Shown one piece after another: positions 19,225 through 28,926 of a stretch of DNA of 64,000 bases; the stretch's first letter is position 1; each line of letters opens with the position of its first letter. Position numbers and translations under genes: made by a program. The DNA is from CAYMSF01 sp964392985 (lineage in GTDB: Bacteria > Verrucomicrobiota > Lentisphaeria > Victivallales > Victivallaceae). The DNA is taken from NCBI GenBank assembly GCA_964392985.1, contig CAYMSF010000014.1, forward strand, positions 15,006-79,005. Reading direction: 5' to 3'. The notes under the pieces are model-generated. The model was not told where the DNA came from and made no database searches. It saw nothing but the letters and a program-made list of their open reading frames with translations.

Positions 19225-19851
19225 CTACTGTCTGGCGATAACGAATACACAATGCTGGGCGAAAACATTGGAAACAATACGTGACAGGACATTACCGCGA
19301 CTGCCAAGCGGGACTTCGCGAATAACTTTAATGCCGAGCTGACGGCAGAGATTACGAAAATCCTGTATCGTCGCCAGGTGAGTATTAGGCGTGTTATACC
19401 ACGGATTCGGTAGCGTTTTGGTTTCCGGCATCGTTCCTTTGAAGAGCAGTTGCAGCCTGGCGGTGATATAACCGAAGTTGATAAAACTGACAATCCCCTG
19501 CTGTCCCACCCGCAACATTTCATTGATAAGCAAATCAGGACGGTTAACCGCCTGAATAGTGTGACTGAGCACAACGTAATCAAAAGAATTATTCCCGACA
19601 AATTTCAGTCCATTATCCAGGTCGGAATGGATGACGGGAACGCCATTACTGATACACTCAATGATTGACTCCTGTTCACATTCAATCCCCAAGCCGGTAA
19701 CGCTTTTTTCTTTTTTCAGCAGGCGGAGGAAGATACCATTGCCGCAACCCAGGTCAAGCACTTTAACCCGGTGCGGAATAATTCCGGCAATCGTAAGCAG
19801 GTCAGGACGGGAGGCCAGTTCTTTTTTCAAGCGTTCAATCATTTTTTCCAC
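19225..19851 (-). CDS. metW: MetW-family methyltransferase-like protein
   Basis: 208 residues. Class I methyltransferase fold: VLDLGCGNGIFLRLL, then ERLKKE-type N-terminus, NSFDYVVLSHTIQAVNRPD and the MetW-typical tail with NPWYNTPNTHLATIQDFRNLC. MetW is almost always encoded next to metX and is required with it for methionine biosynthesis in several bacteria. Here its start overlaps the end of metX by 13 bases. Confidence 0.92.
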   Translation of the reverse strand: MEKMIERLKKELASRPDLLTIAGIIPHRVKVLDLGCGNGIFLRLLKKEKSVTGLGIECEQESIIECISNGVPVIHSDLDNGLKFVGNNSFDYVVLSHTIQAVNRPDLLINEMLRVGQQGIVSFINFGYITARLQLLFKGTMPETKTLPNPWYNTPNTHLATIQDFRNLCRQLGIKVIREVPLGSRGNVLSRIVSNVFAQHCVFVIARQ

Positions 19852-20984
19852 TCCAGTCGCTGGTTATTGATGTAATCGGCGACCATTTTGCCGAGAGTGT
19901 CAACTTCGAGCAGGAACGCGTCATGACCGTAACTGGACTTGATTTCGCAGAAACTCACCTCAACGCCATCTGCCAGTAATGCGTTGACAATTTCACGGGA
20001 TTCCGAAGTTGTAAAGAGCCAGTCACTCGAAAATGAAACAACCAGGAATGAACTTTTCACTTTGGCAAGCGCTGCCGCCAAATCGCCGCCGGCGCGTTCG
20101 GATATATCAAAATAGTCCATAGCACGGGTGATATAGAGATAACTGTTCGCGTCAAACCGGTCCACGAACATCTGCCCCTGATATTTTAAATAGCTTTCAA
20201 CTTTAAAATTCTTGGCGAAATTGAAAGAATATTTCTCTGATTCCTGCAAGTCCCGGCCGAATTTACGGCTCATGGATTCATCACTCAAGTAGGTAATGTG
20301 AGCAAGCATCCGCGCTGTGGACAATCCTTTCTCCGGCACATGCTCCAGATAATTGCCATTCTCCCAGTTCGGGTCGGTCATAATCGCTTCACGACCAACC
20401 CAGTCAAAGGCAATACTCTGCGGCGACAGGCGGGCAGTTGTGGCAATCGCGATTGCGCTGTGAACGTGTTCGGGATACGATACCGCCCACTCCAATACCT
20501 GCATTCCCCCCATGGAACCACCAATAATCGACAGCCATTTGTCAATGCGCAGATGTTTCATCAACTGGAACTGCGCCCGCACCATATCCGCAATCGTGAT
20601 GACCGGAAAATCAAGATTATAAATCTCACAAGTAGCCGGATTGACGGAACGCGGTCCGGTTGAACCGCTGCAACCGCCGATAACGTTGCTGCAGACCACA
20701 TAGTATTGGTCAGTATCAATCGCCTTGCCAGGGCCGACCATATCATCCCACCAGCCCGGCTTTTTGTCTTCCTCGGAATAATAACCGGTAACATGAGAAT
20801 TTCCGGACAGCGCATGAAGAACGAGAATGGCATTGCTGCCGTCATGATTGAGTTTGCCGCAGGTTTCATAGCGGATATTGACCGAATGCAATTTCTGACC
20901 GCAATCGAGCGGCAACGCCGTATCTTCAGTCGTTCCGAACATGAAGTCATGAGGCTTAACAATATGTTTTTTTCTACTGTCCAT
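19839..20984 (-). CDS. metX: Homoserine O-acetyltransferase (or succinyltransferase)
   Basis: 381 residues from the ATG at 20984; GGAGATAG upstream, and an in-frame TTG just before it is less likely. Alpha/beta hydrolase of the MetX family: LHALSGNSHVTGY, nucleophile Ser157 in GGSMGGMQ, Asp in SFSSDWLF, and His in YGHDAFLLE. Activates homoserine for methionine synthesis. Acetyl versus succinyl specificity cannot be decided without alignment. Operon metX-metW. Confidence 0.93.
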   Translation of the reverse strand: MDSRKKHIVKPHDFMFGTTEDTALPLDCGQKLHSVNIRYETCGKLNHDGSNAILVLHALSGNSHVTGYYSEEDKKPGWWDDMVGPGKAIDTDQYYVVCSNVIGGCSGSTGPRSVNPATCEIYNLDFPVITIADMVRAQFQLMKHLRIDKWLSIIGGSMGGMQVLEWAVSYPEHVHSAIAIATTARLSPQSIAFDWVGREAIMTDPNWENGNYLEHVPEKGLSTARMLAHITYLSDESMSRKFGRDLQESEKYSFNFAKNFKVESYLKYQGQMFVDRFDANSYLYITRAMDYFDISERAGGDLAAALAKVKSSFLVVSFSSDWLFTTSESREIVNALLADGVEVSFCEIKSSYGHDAFLLEVDTLGKMVADYINNQRLEWKK

Positions 20985-21046
20985 CAAAAAATCTATCTCC
21001 GGTTGTATAACTGGTCTACAGGAATTCGCCTACGACCAACCAATAA

Positions 21047-21074
21047 AATATACAATTGAACCTGACTTTTGCAA
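21047..21074 (-). promoter_or_regulatory. Candidate promoter of metX-metW
   Basis: On the minus strand, TTGCAA (21074-21069), a 16-base spacer, and TATATT (21052-21047). This would give a leader of about 55 bases. No SAM riboswitch is seen. Confidence 0.4.
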
Positions 21075-21534
21075 GCCAGTCAAAATTTATTGTCCATTCC
21101 CGGTAAAAACAGTTGATTTTAATTTGAATCTTTATAATCGAAGTTTATCGTATTTCAGAAAAATCCCGAATGGATGGCAAGATTATATAAAAACCATAAC
21201 GGGGGTGAAATATTTACACGTCCGCAAATATATATCACGCCCTTCGGGGTTGAACGGTCGTTGTAATCACGCAAGGCTATAATCATGATAGCCCTTCTGG
21301 CTTTGGTGGTCGTTGTGATCATGCAGGCTATAATCTTGTCAGCCCTTCGCGCTTAAATGGTAATTTTTTTGCCGATTATGGTGGAGCGTCGGCAACGTAA
21401 AATACACCCCAATGGGGTGACAAGATTATAGAAAATTAATGGTACAAAATTAACAAACCCCAATGGGGTGACAAGATTATAGAAAAATTTATGATCCCAA
21501 ACATAACAAACCCAAAGAGGAGAAATAAAATAAC

Positions 21535-21987
21535 ATGGCGGGAACATTTTCACAAATATATATTCAATGTGTATTTGCCGTAAAAGGCAGGCAAAATCTT
21601 TTGCAAAAGCCATGGAGCGATGAGATTTTCAAATACATGGCGGGAATTATAAAAGGCAAATATCAAAAGCCGATCATCGTAAATGGCGTTGCCGACCATG
21701 TCCATTTATTTATTGGTCTGAATCCGTCCATTTCCGTTGCTGAATTGGTTAGAGATGTGAAAAACAATTCCAGCAATTTTATAAATGAACAGCAATATGT
21801 TATGGGCAAGTTTGCCTGGCAGGAGGGATACGGCGCATTTTCGTATGCGCATTCTCAAATTGACCAGGTGTATCAATATGTTTTGAATCAGGAAGAACAT
21901 CATCGTAAGAAAACATTCAAGGAAGAATATATTGACTTTTTGAAAAGATTTGAGATCAAATATGATGAAAAATATTTATTCGATTGA
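21535..21987 (+). mobile_element. IS200/IS605-like Y1 transposase (REP-associated TnpA type)
   Basis: 150 residues. HUH motif HVH at 55-57 within DHVHLFI, and the catalytic tyrosine with its metal-ligand Gln as YVLNQ (Tyr115, Gln119), so all catalytic residues are present. These single-strand transposases nick hairpin ends. The start has GAGGAG upstream. No tnpB follows. Because it is flanked on both sides by palindromic repeats, it resembles RAYT domesticated transposases that spread REP sequences rather than a simple IS200. Confidence 0.85.
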
Positions 21988-22365
21988 ACGGAATAATCAT
22001 GTCACCCCTTCGGGGTTAAACGGTCGTTGTGATCATGCGGGCTATAATCATATCAGCCCTTCGGGCTTTGGTAGCAATGTTTTTGACAAATAAGGTAGCG
22101 CATCGGCAAGGTAAAATAAACCCCAACGGGGTGGCAAGATTATAGAAAATTAATGGCACAATAATAACAAACCCCGACGGGGTGAAATATTTAAACGTCC
22201 GCAAATAATATGGCACGCCCTTCGGGGTTGGACGGTTGTGGCGATATTTTAAGCTATAATCTTGTCAGCCCTTCGGGCTTTGGTGGCAATGTTTTGAAGA
22301 ATATGGTGGTGCATCGGCAAGGTAAAATAAACCCCAACGGGGTGGCAAGATTATAGAAAATTAAT

Positions 22366-22465
22366 NNNNNNNNNNNNNNNNNNNNNNNNNNNNNNNNNNN
22401 NNNNNNNNNNNNNNNNNNNNNNNNNNNNNNNNNNNNNNNNNNNNNNNNNNNNNNNNNNNNNNNNN
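22366..22465. other. Assembly gap of 100 N
   Basis: Exactly 100 N inside the 51-base repeat field, with the same repeat phrase on both sides. It is a scaffold placeholder; true length and copy number are unknown. Confidence 0.98.
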
Positions 22466-22773
22466 GGTGGCAAGATTATAGAAAATTAATGGCACAATAA
22501 TAACAAACCCCGACGGGGTGGCAAGATTATAGAAAATTAATGGCACAATAATAACAAACCCCGACGGGGTGAAATATTTAAACGTCCGCAAATAATATGG
22601 CACGCCCTTCGGGGTTGGTCGGTCGTTGTGACATTTTAAGTTTGATTTTATGGACGGAATGATTATCTTAAAGGTGATGTGGAAATCAGAAATTTCTCTG
22701 GTTTGATTAAGCTGAAACTATTCACAAAATAAATTATACGGGAGATCTGCTGCTAAACTGGCGGATAAAAGAT

Positions 22774-23685
22774 ATGGAATTTAAAAAAGTTAATTATCAC
22801 GGCATCGCCTGTCTGGAATTGAGTAATGGAAATGTGCGCTTGCTTATCACCCATGAGTTTGGACCTCGAATACTGTTCTACGGCTTTGTTGGCGGGCAGA
22901 ATTTCTTAAAAGAGTTTACGGAACAGCTGGCGAATCCAGGACTGCCGGAATGGCAGAGTTATGGCGGACACCGGCTATGGTATGCTCCGGAAGTTTCACC
23001 ACGCAGTTACTTTGCTGACAATATTCCCGTGCCATATCAATGGGATGGACAGGTTCTGACGCTTGACTGCCCGGAAGAAAAAGAAAATGGGGTTAAAAAG
23101 ATTATTACAATTGACCTATGTGATGAGGGCAGCCGGGTGGCTATCCGCCATCGCATCTACAATACCGGAATGTGGCCGGTCGATTTTGCGGTGTGGGGAG
23201 TAACGGTCATGGCAGAAGGCGGACGTGCCATCATCCCGCAGGAAAAGTATGTTCCTCACGGCAGGAATCCGCATGGCGAAGCGCTTGACGCCGCCCGCCC
23301 GCTGGTGTTGTGGCAATACACCAAAATGAACGACCCGCGTTTCATCTGGGGTGAGAAGTATATCCAAATGAAAGAGGACGCCAAGTGTAAATCCAAGCAG
23401 AAAATAGGCGTTTTAAACAAACAATGCTGGCTGGCGTATGCGTTGAATTCGGAATTATTCATCAAGCGGCATGAATATGTGCCGGGCGGCGTATATCCGG
23501 ATTTCGGTTGCAATGCTGAATTTTTTACAATGCCGGGATTTCTTGAAGTGGAATCGTTAAGTCCGCTGAAAAATGTCGCTCCGGGCAGTTTTCATGAGCT
23601 GAAAGAAGTCTGGGAATTGCATAAAGTGCCGGTTTCAGAATCAGAAGCTGACATTGACTCAAAACTGCTGCCGCTCGTTAAATAA
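22774..23685 (+). CDS. DUF4380-like protein with galactose-mutarotase-type fold
   Basis: 303 residues, no signal peptide. The N-terminus (GIACLELSNGNVRLLITHEFGPRILFYG) and GGHRLWYAPE are typical of DUF4380 proteins, beta-sandwich relatives of aldose-1-epimerases. The family is common in Lentisphaerota and Bacteroidota and probably binds sugars; no reaction is established. Converges with uvrB, two bases apart. Confidence 0.7.
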   Translation: MEFKKVNYHGIACLELSNGNVRLLITHEFGPRILFYGFVGGQNFLKEFTEQLANPGLPEWQSYGGHRLWYAPEVSPRSYFADNIPVPYQWDGQVLTLDCPEEKENGVKKIITIDLCDEGSRVAIRHRIYNTGMWPVDFAVWGVTVMAEGGRAIIPQEKYVPHGRNPHGEALDAARPLVLWQYTKMNDPRFIWGEKYIQMKEDAKCKSKQKIGVLNKQCWLAYALNSELFIKRHEYVPGGVYPDFGCNAEFFTMPGFLEVESLSPLKNVAPGSFHELKEVWELHKVPVSESEADIDSKLLPLVK

Positions 23686-23687
23686 AT

Positions 23688-25715
23688 TCAACTGACGAAT
23701 TTATTTTTGGTAATTTTCTTCAATTTATCGCGGATATCGGCGGCGCGTTCAAATTCCAGCTTGGCGGCGGCATCAACCATCTCCTGTTCAAGTTCAAGCA
23801 CGAGTTCCTGCAACTCCTGTTCGGTAATCTGTTTGCCGGTGGAATAACCGCCAACAGGTTCATTGACATCGAACACCTGACTGACGGCATCCTGATAGGA
23901 GTATTTTTTCTGTTTCCCGGCAACTGCATCCATAATCGAAATCCGGTTGGTATTGACAATCGTTTTCGGGGTAATATCATGGAGTTGATTAAACTGCCGC
24001 TGCCGCAACCGACGGTATTCACTGGTTTCTATTAATTTACGAATACTGGGCGTAACAACATCAGCATAGAGAATAACGCGCCCTTCAACGTTTCTGGCGG
24101 CACGTCCGGCGACCTGAATCAGCGAGCGTTCTGAACGCAGGAAACCTTCCTTGTCGGCATCAAGAATAGCAACGAGTGCGACCTCCGGCAGGTCAATGCC
24201 TTCGCGCAGAAGATTAATCCCGATCAGACAGTCAAATTTACCGTCACGAAGCTGGGCGAGTACTCTGACCCGTTCAAGTGCATCGAGTTCAGAATGCAGA
24301 TAACTGGTTTTCAAGCCAAGGTTATTCAAATAATCGGCAAGGCGTTCCGCGCTTTTTTTGGTCATCGTCGTAACGAGAACGCGTTCTCCCAACTCGGCAC
24401 ACTTTCTAATTTCAGCCATGACATCATCAATCTGACCATCGAGCGGACGGATTTCGATTGTCGGGTCAATCAACCCGGTCGGGCGGTTGATCTGTTCCAC
24501 CGGCTTGCCGGAGTGTTCGAGTTCATAATTTCCGGGAGTAGCGGAGACAAAAATAGCATCGCCGTGGAGTTGCTCAAATTCGGCAAACTGCAACGGGCGG
24601 TTTTCGAGTGCAGAAGGGAGCCGGAAACCGTGTTCAACGAGTGTTTCCTTGCGACTCCGGTCGGCTTTATACATCGCGCCCAGTTGCGGAATGGTTACAT
24701 GAGATTCATCCACGATAGTAATGAAATCCTTCGGAAAAAAGTCAAACAGGCAGTATGGACGACTGCCGGGCTGGCGTTCAGAAAGATACATGGAGTAATT
24801 TTCGATACCGCTGCAATAACCGATTTCGCGAATCATCTCAATATCATAATTCACCCGTTGATAAATACGCTGTGCCTCAACCAACCGTCCTGATTGTTCA
24901 AAGTATTCCACCCGCTGCCGCATTTCCGCTTTGATTTTGGCGATAGCAGTTTCAATACGTTCCGGTGGCATGACAAAATGTTTGCATGGAAAAAGCAGAA
25001 CTTTTTCCAGCCGTGATTTCATTTTGGCGGAAACACATTCGTGCCGGGCAATGTTTTCGATTTCATTGCCCCAGAAAGTAATCCGGACAAACTCTTCGCG
25101 CTGCGGTTCAAATACGTCAACCGTATCACCTTTAACGCGGAATTGTCCTTTCTCCGGTCCGGTGTCATTGCGTTCGTACTGTATGCCGACCAGTTGGCGG
25201 AGCAGATCATTGCGTTTCAATTTCATGCCGGCCGTAAGCTCCAGGCACATGCGGCGGTAGTCTTCCGGGGCGCCAAGTCCATAGATACAGGAAACACTGG
25301 CGACAATAATGACGTCGCGGCGTTCAAGCAGTGAGGCGGTTGCAGCGAGCCTGAGGCGTTCGATATTCTCATTGATGCTGGCATCTTTGGCGATATAGGT
25401 GTCTGTTTGCGGGATATATGATTCAGGCAGATAATAGTCGTAATAACTGATGAAATACTCCACTGCATTTTCCGGAAAAAATGATTTGAATTCGCTGTAC
25501 AACTGAGCGGCAAGCGTCTTGTTATGCGACAGAACTAGTACAGGACGGTTGACCGTCGCAATCACATTCGCCAGGGTGAAGGTCTTACCCGAGCCGGTAA
25601 CGCCGAGCAATGTCTGATAGCGTGACTGTTTTTCCAATCCGTTTAATAACGCGGCTATCGCCTGCGGCTGGTCGCCGGCGGGTTGAAACTCTGAAGCCAG
25701 TTTGAAGTTAGCCAT
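23688..25715 (-). CDS. uvrB: Excinuclease ABC subunit B
   Basis: 675 residues, full length. Walker A GVTGSGKT at 38-45, the beta-hairpin region SCIYGLG, DEAD-like DESHVTIPQ, helicase motif VI QVAGRAARN, and the C-terminal UVR domain ending EFERAADIRDKLKK. With UvrA and UvrC it verifies and incises damaged DNA. It is the last gene of the argB-aroK-aroC operon on this strand. Confidence 0.97.
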   Translation of the reverse strand: MANFKLASEFQPAGDQPQAIAALLNGLEKQSRYQTLLGVTGSGKTFTLANVIATVNRPVLVLSHNKTLAAQLYSEFKSFFPENAVEYFISYYDYYLPESYIPQTDTYIAKDASINENIERLRLAATASLLERRDVIIVASVSCIYGLGAPEDYRRMCLELTAGMKLKRNDLLRQLVGIQYERNDTGPEKGQFRVKGDTVDVFEPQREEFVRITFWGNEIENIARHECVSAKMKSRLEKVLLFPCKHFVMPPERIETAIAKIKAEMRQRVEYFEQSGRLVEAQRIYQRVNYDIEMIREIGYCSGIENYSMYLSERQPGSRPYCLFDFFPKDFITIVDESHVTIPQLGAMYKADRSRKETLVEHGFRLPSALENRPLQFAEFEQLHGDAIFVSATPGNYELEHSGKPVEQINRPTGLIDPTIEIRPLDGQIDDVMAEIRKCAELGERVLVTTMTKKSAERLADYLNNLGLKTSYLHSELDALERVRVLAQLRDGKFDCLIGINLLREGIDLPEVALVAILDADKEGFLRSERSLIQVAGRAARNVEGRVILYADVVTPSIRKLIETSEYRRLRQRQFNQLHDITPKTIVNTNRISIMDAVAGKQKKYSYQDAVSQVFDVNEPVGGYSTGKQITEQELQELVLELEQEMVDAAAKLEFERAADIRDKLKKITKNKFVS

Positions 25716-25733
25716 TTTTCTGCCTGTTGACGC

Positions 25734-27854
25734 TCAATACGGATAATACGAATAATGCTGAAGTAACAGCATGATAATTACAAATATCGTGACAATGATG
25801 GCGACAATCAGTGGAAATTTGCGGCATTTGCATTCCGCCTGGAACCGTTCGGATTTCAAATAACTTTTCAACTGTTCCAGTTCAATCAACTGCGCATGTT
25901 CGGGATAGGCTGGAGTATTGGTAAAGAGCTTGCCGGCGCGGGTTCCGAGTCGCAACGGCAGATTCACCGCCCACCCGGCCGCCTCGAGAAACAATCCCAG
26001 ATTACGCCGGCGCAATTTATAAATACCGGCGATAACCGGCGGCAATGAAATCAGCAACAGTATCAACACTATCCAAAAAAGCAGTTTCAACGCAGAAACC
26101 TGCGCCAGCGACTTGATGATAAACGCCATACTGCTGCCTAACGCCGCAAGACCGACACCGCCGCAGAGCATCAGCAATGAACCGCCGCCAACGGCATTGA
26201 CCGGCCTGGCGACTCCAGGAACAGCATTTAAACTTTTGTCGAGAGTCTGCTGCAACGTTGACAAGGAAATGAGTTTCTCCATCTTTTCGATAACAAAACT
26301 GCAAAAATTACTGACCGGCAGCAGCAATGACTGCCAGATCGAAACCGGCCCCGACACAATTTCGATAATTTTTCCATCCCAGTATGCCCCGTCCCAGCCA
26401 ATAAAAATGGCTGGTTTGCCGATATAAAGCCGTGAACAGGTGCCCTCAGTAACTGCGGCGGCGATCAGGATGGAACGGTTAAATTGCGCGGGGTCAGCAG
26501 CGCTTAAATCACGCCGGTGAAATTCCATGTACATCGTGTATATGTTACACTTCGACGCCAGTTTCTTGTGTTCAGCAATTTCTTTAATTTTGATAGCCAG
26601 TTCAAAGCAGCGACCGTCGAGAATGACTTTCCCGGCCTGTATCATGGACTGATGTTCAGGCGAGAACAATTCGCTGAATGATATAAAATTACGGGTGAAT
26701 TTCAAAAAATACTGTTTACACAATATTAATTTTTCCAGATCAAACAATCGGCTCAATTTATTTTTTATTTCCGTGTCCTGCGCGAATAGTTTCCGCAATT
26801 CGACAAGCGCAGTACCGTTCAGATAACCATCCAGTTCCTTCCAGCAGAAATCAGACAAGGTTAACTCTTCCGCCGCATTTAAATATTCCTCATAATCTGT
26901 AAATGAGTTTTTAAGTTGCTGCCATGATGCCGGAGTTAAATGGTTAAGACCGAAAGCCTTTGAAAATTCCGCTACTGCCGCCTGATAATACGGATTGATT
27001 TTGCCCGTCAAATCCAAATTTATTTCCGCAACAGGAAATGCAATCGGGGCGGTTTTAAGATATTCATTTATCGCGGCTGAATTTTTCTGGTCAAGCGGAG
27101 TGATTGAGGATGGATTTGAGCTGAATTGCGCCGCACGCGCCGGTTCCAATTGTACCAGACGGCAATAATTAAAATATTCGTCAATTTTGTCGCGTAATTG
27201 CCGGTATTTGACATAACTGTCTAGGTTCTTGCGCTCAATACGGGCGGTATTCAGATTTTCCGCCTGTTTCAAACAATTGGCCGCATGGTCAATGAAGCGT
27301 TCGAGTAATATGGCAGAGATACCGGGAAGCTTATCGCCGCCAGTCACTCCACCCGTGCTTTTGATAACGAGTTGAGCAAGCGGTTCCGCAGCAGTGTGTT
27401 TAAATGCCAGCGCCGTGATAATGCCGTTGCCCTTTAACGCTCCTCCGGAAACTAATTTTATGGTATTGCGAACATCTTCAAGCAAAATCCTGCCGTTGCA
27501 CTCCGGGAATATCGCGCGCGCTGCATCCGCCAACGCCTTGCCGGGCAAATCAGTCTCATTGATTTCGCTCAGGTTTAAACTGCCATCCGCTTTACTCAGA
27601 CTGTCGAACGACTTCAGCAAATGTTCAAGCCAGGAGATTGTGCTGATTACTTCGTCGCTGCGAATGCGGCCATTCTGGTCCAGGTCAAGCAATTGCAGAA
27701 AACGGTTGTCGCAATTAAGATTATCGACTGCGGCGGCGGTTGCCGCCCAGCGTGCGGGGTGTAGTTTGGGAATATGTCTGATGTCGGCGTGAGTCCTGAT
27801 ATCAAGTTGAAAACTCCCGCCAAGCCGTTGCAAACGCATTTTACCCTCTGCCAT
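25734..27854 (-). CDS. Unknown EF-hand-containing membrane protein
   Basis: 706 residues. A well-formed EF-hand calcium loop lies at 57-68 (DLDQNGRIRSDE). The large middle is helical and hydrophilic. Membrane segments appear only near the C-terminus: about 565-585 (LLMLCGGVGLAALGSSMAF), about 590-615 (LLFWIVLILLLISLPPVIAGI), and the last 25 residues (IVAIIVTIFVIIMLLL). The soluble part would then face one side of the membrane. AGGAG precedes the start. It sits 16 bases after aroC and 18 before uvrB, so it is co-transcribed. No family recognised. Confidence 0.7.
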   Translation of the reverse strand: MAEGKMRLQRLGGSFQLDIRTHADIRHIPKLHPARWAATAAAVDNLNCDNRFLQLLDLDQNGRIRSDEVISTISWLEHLLKSFDSLSKADGSLNLSEINETDLPGKALADAARAIFPECNGRILLEDVRNTIKLVSGGALKGNGIITALAFKHTAAEPLAQLVIKSTGGVTGGDKLPGISAILLERFIDHAANCLKQAENLNTARIERKNLDSYVKYRQLRDKIDEYFNYCRLVQLEPARAAQFSSNPSSITPLDQKNSAAINEYLKTAPIAFPVAEINLDLTGKINPYYQAAVAEFSKAFGLNHLTPASWQQLKNSFTDYEEYLNAAEELTLSDFCWKELDGYLNGTALVELRKLFAQDTEIKNKLSRLFDLEKLILCKQYFLKFTRNFISFSELFSPEHQSMIQAGKVILDGRCFELAIKIKEIAEHKKLASKCNIYTMYMEFHRRDLSAADPAQFNRSILIAAAVTEGTCSRLYIGKPAIFIGWDGAYWDGKIIEIVSGPVSIWQSLLLPVSNFCSFVIEKMEKLISLSTLQQTLDKSLNAVPGVARPVNAVGGGSLLMLCGGVGLAALGSSMAFIIKSLAQVSALKLLFWIVLILLLISLPPVIAGIYKLRRRNLGLFLEAAGWAVNLPLRLGTRAGKLFTNTPAYPEHAQLIELEQLKSYLKSERFQAECKCRKFPLIVAIIVTIFVIIMLLLQHYSYYPY

Positions 27855-27870
27855 GATACAAAACTCCTGA

Positions 27871-28926
27871 CTAATGCGTTAAACCGGCATGCTGTTTTAT
27901 CAGGTCAATGAGTGCGATTGCCGTCATTGACTCAACAACCGGAACAATTCTCGGACATAGGCACGGGTCGTGTCTTCCGTGCGTCTCGCATTTTACCGGA
28001 TTACCGTCAACGTCAATGGTGTCCTGCGATTGCGAGATTGAAGATGTCGGCTTGACTGCCGCGCGGAAAATTATTTCAGCGCCGGAAGATATACCGCCGA
28101 TGATACCACCGGCATTATTGCTGACAAAGCCGTCTTTATTCATGGCATCGTTATGCTGCCGTCCGGTCATCGTCGCCGCGCCGAATCCTGCCCCGAATTC
28201 AATACCTTTAATCCCGCCGATGGAGACGATTGCTTTCGCCAGTTCGGCATCAAGTTTGTCAAAAACCGGTTCGCCGATTCCGGCAGGCACGCCCCAGACG
28301 CGACACTCCACAATCCCGCCGATACTGTCACTCTGTTCACGCGATGCCAGAATCAACGCCTCCATCTCTGCCGCAACGTCAGGGTCACAAGTACGCACCG
28401 GGTTCATTTCGACAAAATCAGCATCAAACTTCTTTGCCACAACACTACCGACAGCCAGCGTGTAGGCTTGAACCGTAATACCCTTGGCGGCAAGCAGTTT
28501 TTTCGCGATAGCACCGGCGGCAACCCGGCCGACAGTTTCCCTGCCGGAGGAACGCCCCGAACCACGGTAGTCACGAATACCATATTTCTGCAGGTAGGTA
28601 TAGTCGGCATGACCGGGACGGAACAAATCTTTAATGTTGTTATAATCGGTTGAACGCATATCGTTGTTCATCACCAGCAGCATAATCGGCGTACCGGTGG
28701 TGTTACCGTCAAACACGCCGGACATGATTTGAACCTCATCGTCTTCAGAACGGGGAGTGGTTACTGCCGATTGACCCGGGCGGCGGCGGTTGAGTTCACG
28801 CTGAATATCCCAGGCACAGAGCGGGATATTCGGAGTAACGCCGTCAACAATCACACCGACAGCGCCACCATGCGATTCACCAAAAGTGGTTACTGTAAAA
28901 AATTTACCATAGACGCTACCGCTCAT
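27871..28926 (-). CDS. aroC: Chorismate synthase
   Basis: 351 residues. Signatures GESHGGAVGVIVDG at the N-terminus, GRSSGRETVGRVAAGA, NNAGGIIGGISSG and the C-terminal HGRHDPCLCPRIVPV. It converts EPSP to chorismate with reduced FMN, the last common step of aromatic amino acid synthesis. Its start overlaps the end of aroK by 11 bases. Confidence 0.97.
   Translation of the reverse strand: MSGSVYGKFFTVTTFGESHGGAVGVIVDGVTPNIPLCAWDIQRELNRRRPGQSAVTTPRSEDDEVQIMSGVFDGNTTGTPIMLLVMNNDMRSTDYNNIKDLFRPGHADYTYLQKYGIRDYRGSGRSSGRETVGRVAAGAIAKKLLAAKGITVQAYTLAVGSVVAKKFDADFVEMNPVRTCDPDVAAEMEALILASREQSDSIGGIVECRVWGVPAGIGEPVFDKLDAELAKAIVSIGGIKGIEFGAGFGAATMTGRQHNDAMNKDGFVSNNAGGIIGGISSGAEIIFRAAVKPTSSISQSQDTIDVDGNPVKCETHGRHDPCLCPRIVPVVESMTAIALIDLIKQHAGLTH

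Larger units (their letters stand above)
21188..22640. repeat. Palindromic repeat field surrounding tnpA
   Basis: Short palindromes CCCCAATGGGG, CCCC(A/G)ACGGGG, CCCCTTCGGGG and GCCCTTCGGGC recur within conserved AT-rich spacers such as GCAAGATTATAGAAAATTAA. Exact 51-base periods: 21407 to 21458, 22121 to 22172, 22508 to 22559 for the palindrome starts. A larger unit of about 211 bases repeats from about 22095 to about 22305. Copies sit on both sides of the transposase gene, and the gene's own ribosome site lies in a decayed third copy at about 21509. This matches REP-type elements mobilised by a solitary TnpA. Confidence 0.85.

Noticed and set aside
20985..21180. SAM riboswitch upstream of metX
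   Set aside because: The leader after the candidate promoter would be about 55 bases and shows no SAM-I or SAM-II consensus.
22016..22603. Minus-strand reading frames of 66 and 80 codons with repeating FTPSGFVIIVPLIFYNL segments
   Set aside because: They are translations of the 51-base repeat DNA; no ribosome site and one runs into the N gap.
21407..22614. Possible CRISPR array
   Set aside because: The whole 51-base unit is conserved including the part that would be spacer; no cas genes.
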